From an uncultured Lactobacillus sp. (GTDB lineage Bacteria; Bacillota; Bacilli; Lactobacillales; Lactobacillaceae), in assembly GCF_910589175.1 (NCBI RefSeq), contig NZ_CAJURR010000018.1, positions 1-9,312 on the forward strand: a stretch of DNA of 9,312 bases, written 5' to 3'. Below are positions 1 to 6,014 of this stretch, in pieces. Numbering within the stretch: the first letter of the stretch is position 1; each line of letters begins with the position of its first letter. A model generated the notes under the pieces. That model saw only the letters and a list, made by a program, of their open reading frames with translations, was not told the origin of the DNA and ran no database searches. Made by a program: the position numbers and the translations under genes.

Positions 1-54
1 TGTATTATCAAATCTTTAAAATTTTATAAATGTCTAACTTTTCTATGGCACTTC

Positions 55-77
55 AGAGCATTTATGCTCTTTTTTTT
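55..77 (+). terminator. Intrinsic terminator of a rightward gene off the left edge
   Basis: A 6-bp stem AGAGCA/TGCTCT (55-60 with 65-70) closes a TTTA loop and runs into eight T residues (70-77) on the + strand. No T-tract follows on the - strand, so it should stop transcription entering from the left of the window. The loop contains the stop codon (62-64) of the leftward transporter gene, so two convergent genes share this DNA. Bases 1-54 may hold the tail of that left-hand gene, but frames 2 and 3 both stop within 30 bases and frame 1 stays open through the hairpin, so no coding call is made. Confidence 0.65.
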
Positions 78-1270
78 AATATTATTAGATAGAAGATAGC
101 TGTCGCTAGCTGAGCCAGCCCTTCAAGAATAATGGCTGGCCGAGCACCATAGTTTTTAACAATAAATCCTCCTAAAAATGATCCAATCGGAATCATGCAG
201 TTAACAATGCTGCTGTTAATCGTGATAATTCGTCCTAATAAATTAGAAGAAAAACTTTCTTGAATTAGAACCTTAAAATTAATGTTCATAATGCTAATCC
301 AGAAAGTACTACATAGGGCAAATATTAGAATTAAAATAGGCCAGATTGGAGCAGTTATTACTTCTAAAACAATTGCTAATCCAGAAAGAATTAAGCAAGT
401 GACAATTAATAGTCTTAGTTGACTGTCTTTCACGTAAAGTCGCTGTACGATAAGGCTGCCTAGTAATCCTCCAATTGAAGAGGCAAGTTCTAAACTTCCA
501 TAGCTAAGTGCACTATTATTTAAGTATTTGGTTGCAAAGTAAGGTAAACCAACAGATGATATTCCATAAAATAAGTTGGTTAGAGCAAAAGGCAAGATTA
601 AAATTAAAATATTTTTATTAGTACGTAATGCTTGCCAACCAGTAACTAAATCTTTGAAATAGCTAGTCGTGCCTTCAGATGATGAGGCAGCTAGAAGTTT
701 AAAGTGTAGACGCGTGTAGAACAAAAGTGCAAATGCAAATACTAATGCTGAAATAATAATTGTATTTTTTATAGATAAAAAGGTAATTAGAAGTGTTGCT
801 CCAGCATTGAGAAATAAGTCTAAAGTTTGATAAGACATCTGAAAAATCCCATTAACTTTAGGTAATTCTTTCTTTTCTACTATATTGGGCAGTATCTTGT
901 CTTCAGCAGGATAGATTAATGTTGAGCCGATAGTTGACAAAACATAGACTACTATCAGAAATGTAATTCCTAAAAAGTGTAATTTTTGATTATTAAATAG
1001 CGGAATAATGATTACGCTCAGCATTGCTTGAATAATTGTCACTAATTTTAATGCTTTTTTGATGTCTATACGATCAATTATAGGTCCTAAAGTAAACGAA
1101 AACATATCAATGCTAGATTCAGCTATGAATATCACTGAAAGAAGCATTGGTGAATTAAAATGGGTTTTAAAGTACCACAATATCGCCATATAGAAAAGAG
1201 AGTCAGCAACATTTGTTCCGATCCGGCCAATTAAGAGGTTTATAATATTATAGTTATTTTTGTTAGTCAT
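62..1270 (-). CDS. MFS transporter, DHA3/MFS_3-like probable drug efflux protein
   Basis: This is an integral membrane protein of 402 aa with about 12 hydrophobic segments, the usual size for the family. Residues 62-73 (GPIIDRIDIKKA) match the cytoplasmic loop 2-3 signature of major facilitators (G-x3-D-R-x3-K/R). The YPAEDKILPNIV region near 120-131, followed by a PKVNG segment, resembles the MFS_3 family of proton-driven drug exporters that includes Mef macrolide pumps. The substrate cannot be read from sequence. Start: ATG at 1270 with Shine-Dalgarno AAGGA (1279-1283) 8 nt upstream. The gene diverges from the ABC operon at 1620, and its roughly 210-nt leader holds an upstream frame and alternative stems, suggesting attenuation. 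No terminator of its own is visible in the 61 bases downstream. The MFS class is secure; drug efflux is inference. Confidence 0.85.
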   Translation of the reverse strand: MTNKNNYNIINLLIGRIGTNVADSLFYMAILWYFKTHFNSPMLLSVIFIAESSIDMFSFTLGPIIDRIDIKKALKLVTIIQAMLSVIIIPLFNNQKLHFLGITFLIVVYVLSTIGSTLIYPAEDKILPNIVEKKELPKVNGIFQMSYQTLDLFLNAGATLLITFLSIKNTIIISALVFAFALLFYTRLHFKLLAASSSEGTTSYFKDLVTGWQALRTNKNILILILPFALTNLFYGISSVGLPYFATKYLNNSALSYGSLELASSIGGLLGSLIVQRLYVKDSQLRLLIVTCLILSGLAIVLEVITAPIWPILILIFALCSTFWISIMNINFKVLIQESFSSNLLGRIITINSSIVNCMIPIGSFLGGFIVKNYGARPAIILEGLAQLATAIFYLIILKKRA

Positions 1271-1375
1271 TTTCCCGTTCCTTTTTAATACTTAAATTTA
1301 TTGAGTACATGAAAGTTTAGGGAAAAGATAGCTAGATTTTAGTTAACAAACCCCAAACTTTCATCAAATTTGGGG
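1270..1375 (-). promoter_or_regulatory. Candidate translational attenuator in the MFS transporter leader
   Basis: On the leftward RNA four segments can pair in two exclusive ways. A (1375-1366) and the 3' part of B (1360-1351) form a 10-bp stem with a GATGA loop, including one U.G pair. B (1364-1351, ATGAAAGTTTGGGG) and C (1322-1309, CCCTAAACTTTCAT) form 14 continuous pairs with one G.U. TTTTCCC (1326-1320), which overlaps C, is complementary to GGGAAAA (1276-1270), lying between the Shine-Dalgarno and the A of the ATG. So A:B leaves C free to mask the start, while B:C would expose it. This is the 1:2, 3:4 versus 2:3 layout known from erm leaders. Segment A and most of B lie inside the upstream frame 1339-1455. 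The masking stem is only 7 bp with a 43-nt loop. The pairings are seen in the sequence; the function is inferred. Confidence 0.45.
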
Positions 1376-1455
1376 ATATTTATTAAATATAGCTTAATAA
1401 CTGAAAGAAAATAATTCAGTTTTAAGCTTAATCCTAAGTTATTTAGAATAAACAC
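1339..1455 (-). CDS. Small 38-aa upstream frame in the MFS leader, possible leader peptide
   Basis: A GTG start (1455-1453) is preceded, after 7 nt, by GAGGTGA (1469-1463), a 7-base match to the consensus Shine-Dalgarno and one of the best ribosome sites in the window. The frame runs 38 codons to TAA at 1341-1339, leaving 68 nt to the transporter ATG. The predicted peptide begins MFILNNLGLSLK, is hydrophobic in its middle, and ends in DESLGFVN. Codons 10-24 or so overlap a long hairpin (1391-1428) and codons 27-36 overlap the A:B stem, as expected if translation controls folding. A candidate extended -10 sits about 28 nt before its Shine-Dalgarno region. I recognise no family. It could be a regulatory leader peptide, a small membrane peptide, or a chance frame in AT-rich DNA. 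Confidence 0.42.
   Translation of the reverse strand: MFILNNLGLSLKLNYFLSVIKLYLINIPKFDESLGFVN
1391..1428 (-). repeat. Long hairpin within the MFS leader frame
   Basis: AGCTTAA (1391-1397) pairs with TTAAGCT (1422-1428), and AACTGAA (1399-1405) pairs with TTCAGTT (1415-1421). Together they give a 14-bp stem with one bulged base (1398) and a 9-nt loop. Neither strand has a T-tract after it, so it is not a terminator. It falls inside the small leftward frame and would be melted by a translating ribosome. It could act as a pause structure, a protein-binding site or a stability element in the transporter leader. Confidence 0.6.
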
Positions 1456-1530
1456 TTAGTAGTCACCTCGATTTATCATAGATAAAATAAGTATAGCATA
1501 CTTGCTAAGTCCGAAAATATACCACTTAGG
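1433..1530. repeat. Two matching inverted-repeat pairs, CTAAGT-N13/14-ACTTAG
   Basis: CTAAGT at 1434-1439 faces ACTTAG at 1454-1459 across 14 bp, and the same pair recurs at 1505-1510 and 1524-1529 across 13 bp. The second arms also share a GTCA shortly downstream (ACTTAGtaGTCA and ACTTAGGTCA). The right-hand pair spans the -35 zone of the leftward promoter; the left-hand pair brackets the GTG start of the upstream frame. Two half-sites about two helical turns apart, repeated about 70 bp later, resemble binding sites for a dimeric or looping regulator. The repeats are seen; regulator binding is inference. Confidence 0.4.
1489..1503. promoter_or_regulatory. Palindromic operator over an extended -10 of the MFS promoter
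   Basis: AAGTAT-AGC-ATACTT is a perfect inverted repeat with 6-bp arms and a 3-bp centre. On the - strand the same bases contain TGCTATACT (1498-1490), a good extended -10 element, giving a predicted leftward start near 1484. The corresponding -35 (around 1513-1518) is poor, which an extended -10 can tolerate. A palindrome placed over the -10 is the classic arrangement for a repressor of the TetR, MarR or GntR type. No such regulator gene is in the window. Confidence 0.45.
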
Positions 1531-1560
1531 TCATAAATTTGTCCGCTTATAAAAATATGA

Positions 1561-1588
1561 TTGTAAATTAAAAAAATATTAGTATAAT
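1561..1588 (+). promoter_or_regulatory. Sigma-A promoter of the ABC transporter operon
   Basis: A -35 TTGTAA (1561-1566) is followed after 16 bp by a perfect -10 TATAAT (1583-1588), giving a predicted start near 1595 and a leader of about 25 nt. A strong Shine-Dalgarno, AGGAGGGG (1606-1613), lies 8 nt (counted from AGGAGG) before the ATG at 1620. The facilitator-side operator and repeats lie upstream of the -35, so any regulator bound there could act on both directions. Confidence 0.65.
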
Positions 1589-1619
1589 TAATAACAAATA
1601 AAAATAGGAGGGGCAAATA

Positions 1620-3200
1620 ATGACGTTTAAAGAGTTGGTTAAAATTAATGTTCCCCGTTCAATACTGATTTTTTGTTTGTATATTTTATATGCAGTTGCG
1701 GGTTCAATGGGAGAATATCTTTTTAAAGATTCATTAAACAATATTCTTAAAGGTAACTTAAATGGATATCTTTTTTGGACTTTTATTCAGGCTGGGATGG
1801 AAATAGGGACGGCAGTTTTATTACCAATTGCAACAATTGCTTTCACAAGACAAACCCAAGACTATGTTCATAAGATTAGAGAAGAAATTATTGAGCATTA
1901 CTATGCTTCTTCGGAAGATGAAAAAACTTCCAAAATGCAAAATCAATTAACAACAAATCTTAAACTATTAACTACTAACTTTGCTACTCCATGGGTATCA
2001 ATTTTGAGTGGAACACTTGAAATTCTAATTGCTGTTGTTTTGTTATTTACTATGAACTGGAGCTTAATTTTAGTTAGTGCGATATTACTAGGAATTAATT
2101 TTCTTCTACCTAAAATTATGGAAAAGAAAACAGCTCAGGCAACTAAGAACGTAAATGATAAAAATGAAAAGTTGCTAAATACGATTGAACATTGGTGTGG
2201 TGGACTGCAAGAGTTAAGACGCTTTAGTGCATATGAGAGATTAAGAAGACAGCTACATAAGGCGAGTGACGATTACACGAAAGCAAATAAGAAAAACTAT
2301 CGGTACCAAACTACTTCTTACTTATTCAATGGTTTCGGAAATGCCTTAGCACAAATAGGAATATCATTTTTTGCAGGAATTTTATTCTTAAATCATGTGA
2401 TTTCTTTTGGAGAATTCGCGGTAGCGGGTGCATTTGGATCAGCTATCTTTTCAGCAGTTTGGGAAATTACTCATTCAATTACTTTAGTGAAATCAACTAA
2501 AACATTAAGAGAGGAAATTTTAGCTCTACGCAAAAAAGAAAAGCAGACTGTAAAGACAGCTGCTTATGGTGTATCGGTTGAAAATTTGAAAGTTACATAC
2601 GACGAAGGAGAAACTATCACTTATCCAAATTTCACTATTAAACCTGGTGAAAAAGTACTTTTAACTGGAGATTCGGGAACAGGTAAGTCCACCTTATTTA
2701 AAGCATTATTGGGAAAAATTGAGACTAAATGTGGTAAGATTACTTATTTTGATAAGGAAAGTCAACCAATAACCAATGCTAGCCTGGGTTATTTACCGCA
2801 AGATCCAATAGTTTTTCCGATTTCAATTAAAGATAATATAACGATGTTTGTTAAAAGAACAGAAAAACAATTAATGAATGTCGTTAAGAATGTCGAACTA
2901 AAAAATGATTTAGATAAAATGCCTTCTGGAATTGATACAGTAGTTAATCTAAAGAAAAATAATTTATCAGGAGGACAACGCCAGAAAATTGTATTAGCTA
3001 GAAGTGAAATTTATAATCAGCCATTTGTATTGATGGATGAGGTAACTAGTGCAATTGATCAAAAAGCTACTGAAGAGATTATTACTGCGTTGCTAAAAAC
3101 TGATCAGACAATTTTAATGATTGCCCATAATTTTACACCAGAATTAAGAGCTAAGTTTGATCAAGAAATAAAGTTAGCTAAGAAAGGGGAAGAGGAATAA
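1620..3200 (+). CDS. ABC half-transporter, fused permease and ATPase (first of pair)
   Basis: This 526-aa protein has an exporter-type membrane domain with about six helices (near 13-32, 51-76, 125-145, 147-166, 238-258, 262-284), followed by an ATPase domain. The nucleotide site is intact: Walker A GDSGTGKST (350-358), Q-loop Q394 in YLPQDP, signature LSGGQ (449-453), Walker B ending in DE (473-474), D-loop SAID (477-480) and H503. It is shorter than the 570-600 aa usual for such exporters and has no N-terminal C39 peptidase domain, so it is not a leader-cleaving bacteriocin exporter. It is co-transcribed and overlaps by 1 bp (TAATG) with a paralogue, so the two probably form a heterodimer in the membrane. 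Efflux of a drug, lipid or peptide is the family expectation; the substrate is unknown. Confidence 0.88.
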   Translation: MTFKELVKINVPRSILIFCLYILYAVAGSMGEYLFKDSLNNILKGNLNGYLFWTFIQAGMEIGTAVLLPIATIAFTRQTQDYVHKIREEIIEHYYASSEDEKTSKMQNQLTTNLKLLTTNFATPWVSILSGTLEILIAVVLLFTMNWSLILVSAILLGINFLLPKIMEKKTAQATKNVNDKNEKLLNTIEHWCGGLQELRRFSAYERLRRQLHKASDDYTKANKKNYRYQTTSYLFNGFGNALAQIGISFFAGILFLNHVISFGEFAVAGAFGSAIFSAVWEITHSITLVKSTKTLREEILALRKKEKQTVKTAAYGVSVENLKVTYDEGETITYPNFTIKPGEKVLLTGDSGTGKSTLFKALLGKIETKCGKITYFDKESQPITNASLGYLPQDPIVFPISIKDNITMFVKRTEKQLMNVVKNVELKNDLDKMPSGIDTVVNLKKNNLSGGQRQKIVLARSEIYNQPFVLMDEVTSAIDQKATEEIITALLKTDQTILMIAHNFTPELRAKFDQEIKLAKKGEEE

Positions 3201-4783
3201 TGAATTTAAGAAATTTTATTCGAATTAATAGGGCACGTTTTTTTCTGTTTTCAATTTTAGCTATTCTTTCTCCTCTTTTAACAATTGCGATGACGGCCTT
3301 AGTTCAAATAGAGACGAATATTATTCTTTCAAGAAATTTATCAAATTTTTTGATAATTTCAGCTATTAGTTTAACTGTGTGTATAATGTTTTATGCATTA
3401 TTTAGTTTGACCCAATATCTACTTCTTGCTCAAACGCAAGATTTAAATAATAGTGTAAGAGAAAAGATAGTAGATCATTATTTCCATGATGATAGAGATC
3501 ATCCGGTTTCAAAAATTCAAAATAGACTAACTAATGATTTAGAATTAATTAATGATAATTACTATGGCTCTCTTCTAAATCTAATTTTTGGAGTTGTTCA
3601 ACTTATTGCAATTATCATATATTTAATTATGTTAAGTTGGGCTCTCTTAATTACAATTTGTATAATTGTAGCCATTTCTCTAGCTTTGCCAAAATTGATT
3701 GAAAAACCACTCCAAAAAGCTAATAAACTTATTTCGACTAGTAATGAAATATATTTAGATACTTTAAACGACTGGCTACGCGGTTTAGATCAATTAAGAC
3801 AATTTGCAGCTGGCGCAAAGCTATTTTCTGTCACTCAAAATGCTAGTAAAAAGCTTGAAGACGCAACTGTTAAGCAAACTACTTATACTAAATTACTTAA
3901 TGCGATTAACGGGATAGCTTCTGCATTGTTTGGGTTGATCATATTTGTTTTGACTGGATTTTTAGTCAAAAATGGCTTAGTACAAATGAGTGCTCTATTA
4001 ATAGTGGGAAATTTCAGATTTTATTTAAATCAAGCAATTAATGAAATCTCTCAGGCGAGGGGAGATATGAAGGGAGTAAAGAGTCTAATTGAAGAAGTAA
4101 ATGAAGCAGCGGAAAAAGTTCAAGTTTCAGATAAGCAAAAAACAAATATGCCTACTGTAATTAAAACAGAATCATTAAGACTCAATTTTCCAAATGGCGA
4201 AAAACTAAGTTATCCGGATATTCAGATTAATCAAGGTGAAAAGATTCTCTTAACAGGAGATTCTGGTACTGGTAAATCAACTTTATTTAAATTGATATTG
4301 GGAGAATTGGCACCTAGTGCTGGTAAGATTATTTTTGAAGATAAAGACGGAAATGAAATTAATCCAGATTTGAAAACAATTGGGTACTTACCACAAGATC
4401 CGGTTATATTCCCAGCTTCAATTAAGGAAAATATTACTATGTTTAATAATAAGCTAGATAATAAGGTTGAAAAGTCCGTAGAAGAAGTAAATTTATCTGC
4501 TGATCTACAAAAATTTGATGGGGGAATTAATAAACAATTGGATCTTGATAAATTAAACATCTCTGGAGGACAGAGGCAGAAAATTGTTTTAGCAAGGGCT
4601 CAAGTTCATGAGAGTGATATTATTTTAATTGATGAAGGGACAAGTGCGATTGATCAAAATTCAACCATTGATATTTTAGACAAATTGTTAAAAAGTAAAG
4701 CAACAATTGTATTTATTGCCCATAATTTTACTGAAGAAATGCATGAATTATTTGACCGGGAAATTCATTTGATAAAAGAATAA
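3200..4783 (+). CDS. ABC half-transporter, fused permease and ATPase (second of pair)
   Basis: This 527-aa paralogue of the preceding protein has the same order: about six membrane helices in residues 13-285, then the ATPase domain. Visible motifs are Walker A GDSGTGKST (353-361), Q399 in YLPQDP, signature ISGGQ (454-458), Walker B ending in DE (478-479), D-loop SAID (482-485) and H508. Shared stretches such as SGGQRQKIVLAR and the QDP-FP-SIK-NITMF segment point to an old tandem duplication. The ATG overlaps the previous stop by one base, with AAGGGGA (3184-3190) as ribosome site 9 nt upstream, so translation is coupled. Both partners keep the catalytic Walker B glutamate and a near-canonical signature, so neither ATP site looks obviously degenerate, unlike many heterodimeric exporters. 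The gene ends 38 bp before a strong terminator. Confidence 0.88.
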   Translation: MNLRNFIRINRARFFLFSILAILSPLLTIAMTALVQIETNIILSRNLSNFLIISAISLTVCIMFYALFSLTQYLLLAQTQDLNNSVREKIVDHYFHDDRDHPVSKIQNRLTNDLELINDNYYGSLLNLIFGVVQLIAIIIYLIMLSWALLITICIIVAISLALPKLIEKPLQKANKLISTSNEIYLDTLNDWLRGLDQLRQFAAGAKLFSVTQNASKKLEDATVKQTTYTKLLNAINGIASALFGLIIFVLTGFLVKNGLVQMSALLIVGNFRFYLNQAINEISQARGDMKGVKSLIEEVNEAAEKVQVSDKQKTNMPTVIKTESLRLNFPNGEKLSYPDIQINQGEKILLTGDSGTGKSTLFKLILGELAPSAGKIIFEDKDGNEINPDLKTIGYLPQDPVIFPASIKENITMFNNKLDNKVEKSVEEVNLSADLQKFDGGINKQLDLDKLNISGGQRQKIVLARAQVHESDIILIDEGTSAIDQNSTIDILDKLLKSKATIVFIAHNFTEEMHELFDREIHLIKE

Positions 4784-4821
4784 AAACAAGTATTAATTAA
4801 CTTTTGTTATTTAGTAGAACG

Positions 4822-4878
4822 AAGTTCATTAAATTAACTTTTGGTATTGATCCAAATTTAATTTAATGAACTTTTTTT
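4822..4878 (+). terminator. Terminator of the ABC transporter operon
   Basis: A perfect 16-bp stem (4822-4837 with 4858-4873; arms begin AAGTTCATTAAATTAA) continues past a mismatch into TTTGG/CCAAA (4840-4844 with 4852-4856) and ends in a run of seven T (4872-4878). The - strand has no T-tract after the stem, so it acts on rightward transcription. The gap 4784-4976 holds only this and the opposing terminator. Confidence 0.85.
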
Positions 4879-4923
4879 ACTTTTATCTTTTAATTAATAA
4901 AATTGTTACTTTAACATTTAAAG

Positions 4924-4964
4924 GAAAATAAAATAAATAGGATGGCTGCTGTAAGCAGCCATCC
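4924..4964 (-). terminator. Terminator of the mevalonate operon
   Basis: GGATGGCTGC (4940-4949) and GCAGCCATCC (4955-4964) form a perfect GC-rich 10-bp stem with a 5-nt loop. On the - strand it is followed by a T-rich tract (TATTTATTTTATTTT). It starts 12 bp beyond the fni stop. The + strand side lacks a T-tract, so it serves the leftward operon. Confidence 0.8.
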
Positions 4965-4976
4965 AACGAAATAGCA

Positions 4977-6002
4977 CTAATTATAGAGTTGTCGAGTGAA
5001 ATTGTAAAGGTCTGTATCCAAATAATATTTAACTTCATCGGCTTTAGAAATATGATCTAAACCAAATAGAGCAGTTAAAAGTTTCAATTCATATTTTAAG
5101 TTTTGAATAGCAGCAATTAAAGTCTCGGAATCTTGGCTAGCATACTGCAAGAAATAGTTTGCAATACCAACATACTGTGCACCTAAAACTAAAGACTTAA
5201 AAATATCCAGTGCATTTGTAATACCACCAGCCGCAATAATAGTCTTATTGACGGGGATAGTACGCGCTGCAAGCAATGTTTTAACAGTAGAAAGACCAAT
5301 ATCTTCTAAAAAGTTTAATTTTTGAGTCTTTCGTCTTTCATTTTCAATTTGCGCAAAATTAGTTCCGCCACTTCCACCTAAATCGATAATTGAGAAGTCA
5401 TTAATTAGCAGGGTACGAAGAGATTCTGGATCAATTCCCATTCCCACTTCTTTAATAATAATTGGCACATCAACTGTATCTCTAATTTCTTTTAAATTAT
5501 CTATCCAATGAAAATCTCGATCGCCTTCGGGCATTACAGCTTCTTGAACACTATTAAGGTGAATCTGTAATGCATTTGCATCTAAAGCGTCAACAATTCT
5601 CTGAGCTACTTTTGGATCAGTAGTTGGATTAACATTTGCAAAAATTAGTCCATCAGGATTTTCTTGACGCGCAACTTCAAAGCTCTTTATTTGATCAATT
5701 TCTTTTTCAAGAATGCTGGCGGATCCTAAAGCCATTGGAATATTTTCTGCAGCAGCCGCCTTAGCTAAACGCTGATTGATAGTATACGAAGTATCAGATC
5801 CACCTGTCATTGCATTAATAAAGAATGGAGCACTGATTTTGTGACCAAACATTTCAGTTAAAATACTATCTTTATTTACTGCGCTTTCTGGAAGAGCAGG
5901 GCGGATTAAATGAACATGATTAAAATCATTATCTTTATTACTATTAAAAAACATCTTAGCTAATGCTAGATGTTCTTCTTTTCTTTGAGATCTTTGTGAC
6001 AT
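4977..6002 (-). CDS. fni: Type 2 isopentenyl-diphosphate delta-isomerase (FMN-dependent)
   Basis: It interconverts isopentenyl and dimethylallyl diphosphate in the cytosol using reduced FMN and Mg2+, the last step of the pathway encoded here. At 341 aa it is the normal length. Family marks in order: RKEEH (7-11), MTGGS (65-69, flavin/phosphate binding), HLN (148-150) with Q153-E154 (the Mg2+-binding Gln-Glu pair), PEGDRDF (158-164), K184 in IIKEVGMG, GGSGGTNF (209-216) with IENERR, and AAGGI (257-261) for the FMN phosphate. The ATG at 6002 lies 12 bp after the pmk stop, with only a weak ribosome site (GGGA), so translation probably depends on coupling. It is last in the operon, 12 bp before the terminator stem. 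Confidence 0.93.
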   Translation of the reverse strand: MSQRSQRKEEHLALAKMFFNSNKDNDFNHVHLIRPALPESAVNKDSILTEMFGHKISAPFFINAMTGGSDTSYTINQRLAKAAAAENIPMALGSASILEKEIDQIKSFEVARQENPDGLIFANVNPTTDPKVAQRIVDALDANALQIHLNSVQEAVMPEGDRDFHWIDNLKEIRDTVDVPIIIKEVGMGIDPESLRTLLINDFSIIDLGGSGGTNFAQIENERRKTQKLNFLEDIGLSTVKTLLAARTIPVNKTIIAAGGITNALDIFKSLVLGAQYVGIANYFLQYASQDSETLIAAIQNLKYELKLLTALFGLDHISKADEVKYYLDTDLYNFTRQLYN

Positions 6003-6014
6003 AATTGTTTCCCA

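Noticed and set aside
1..54. Possible 3' end of a rightward gene
   Set aside because: A terminator at 55-77 implies such a gene, but frames 2 and 3 both stop within 30 bases and frame 1 runs through the hairpin, so the correct frame cannot be chosen.
1351..1375. A:B hairpin as an ordinary intrinsic terminator
   Set aside because: The stem is good, but the following sequence on the leftward strand is only TTTGTTAAC, too weak a U-tract to call a terminator; an alternative role in attenuation is reported instead.
1271..1619. Metabolite riboswitch in the long intergenic region
   Set aside because: None of the conserved cores I can recognise (T-box, SAM, TPP, purine, FMN) is present; the structures fit an upstream-frame attenuator better.
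4231..4560. 109-codon frame on the - strand
   Set aside because: It lies wholly within and antisense to the ATPase domain of the second ABC protein, has no ribosome site, and looks like no known family; it is a shadow frame.
1620..4783. ABC pair as a bacteriocin export and processing system
   Set aside because: No C39 peptidase domain, no double-glycine leader peptide gene and no accessory protein are present.
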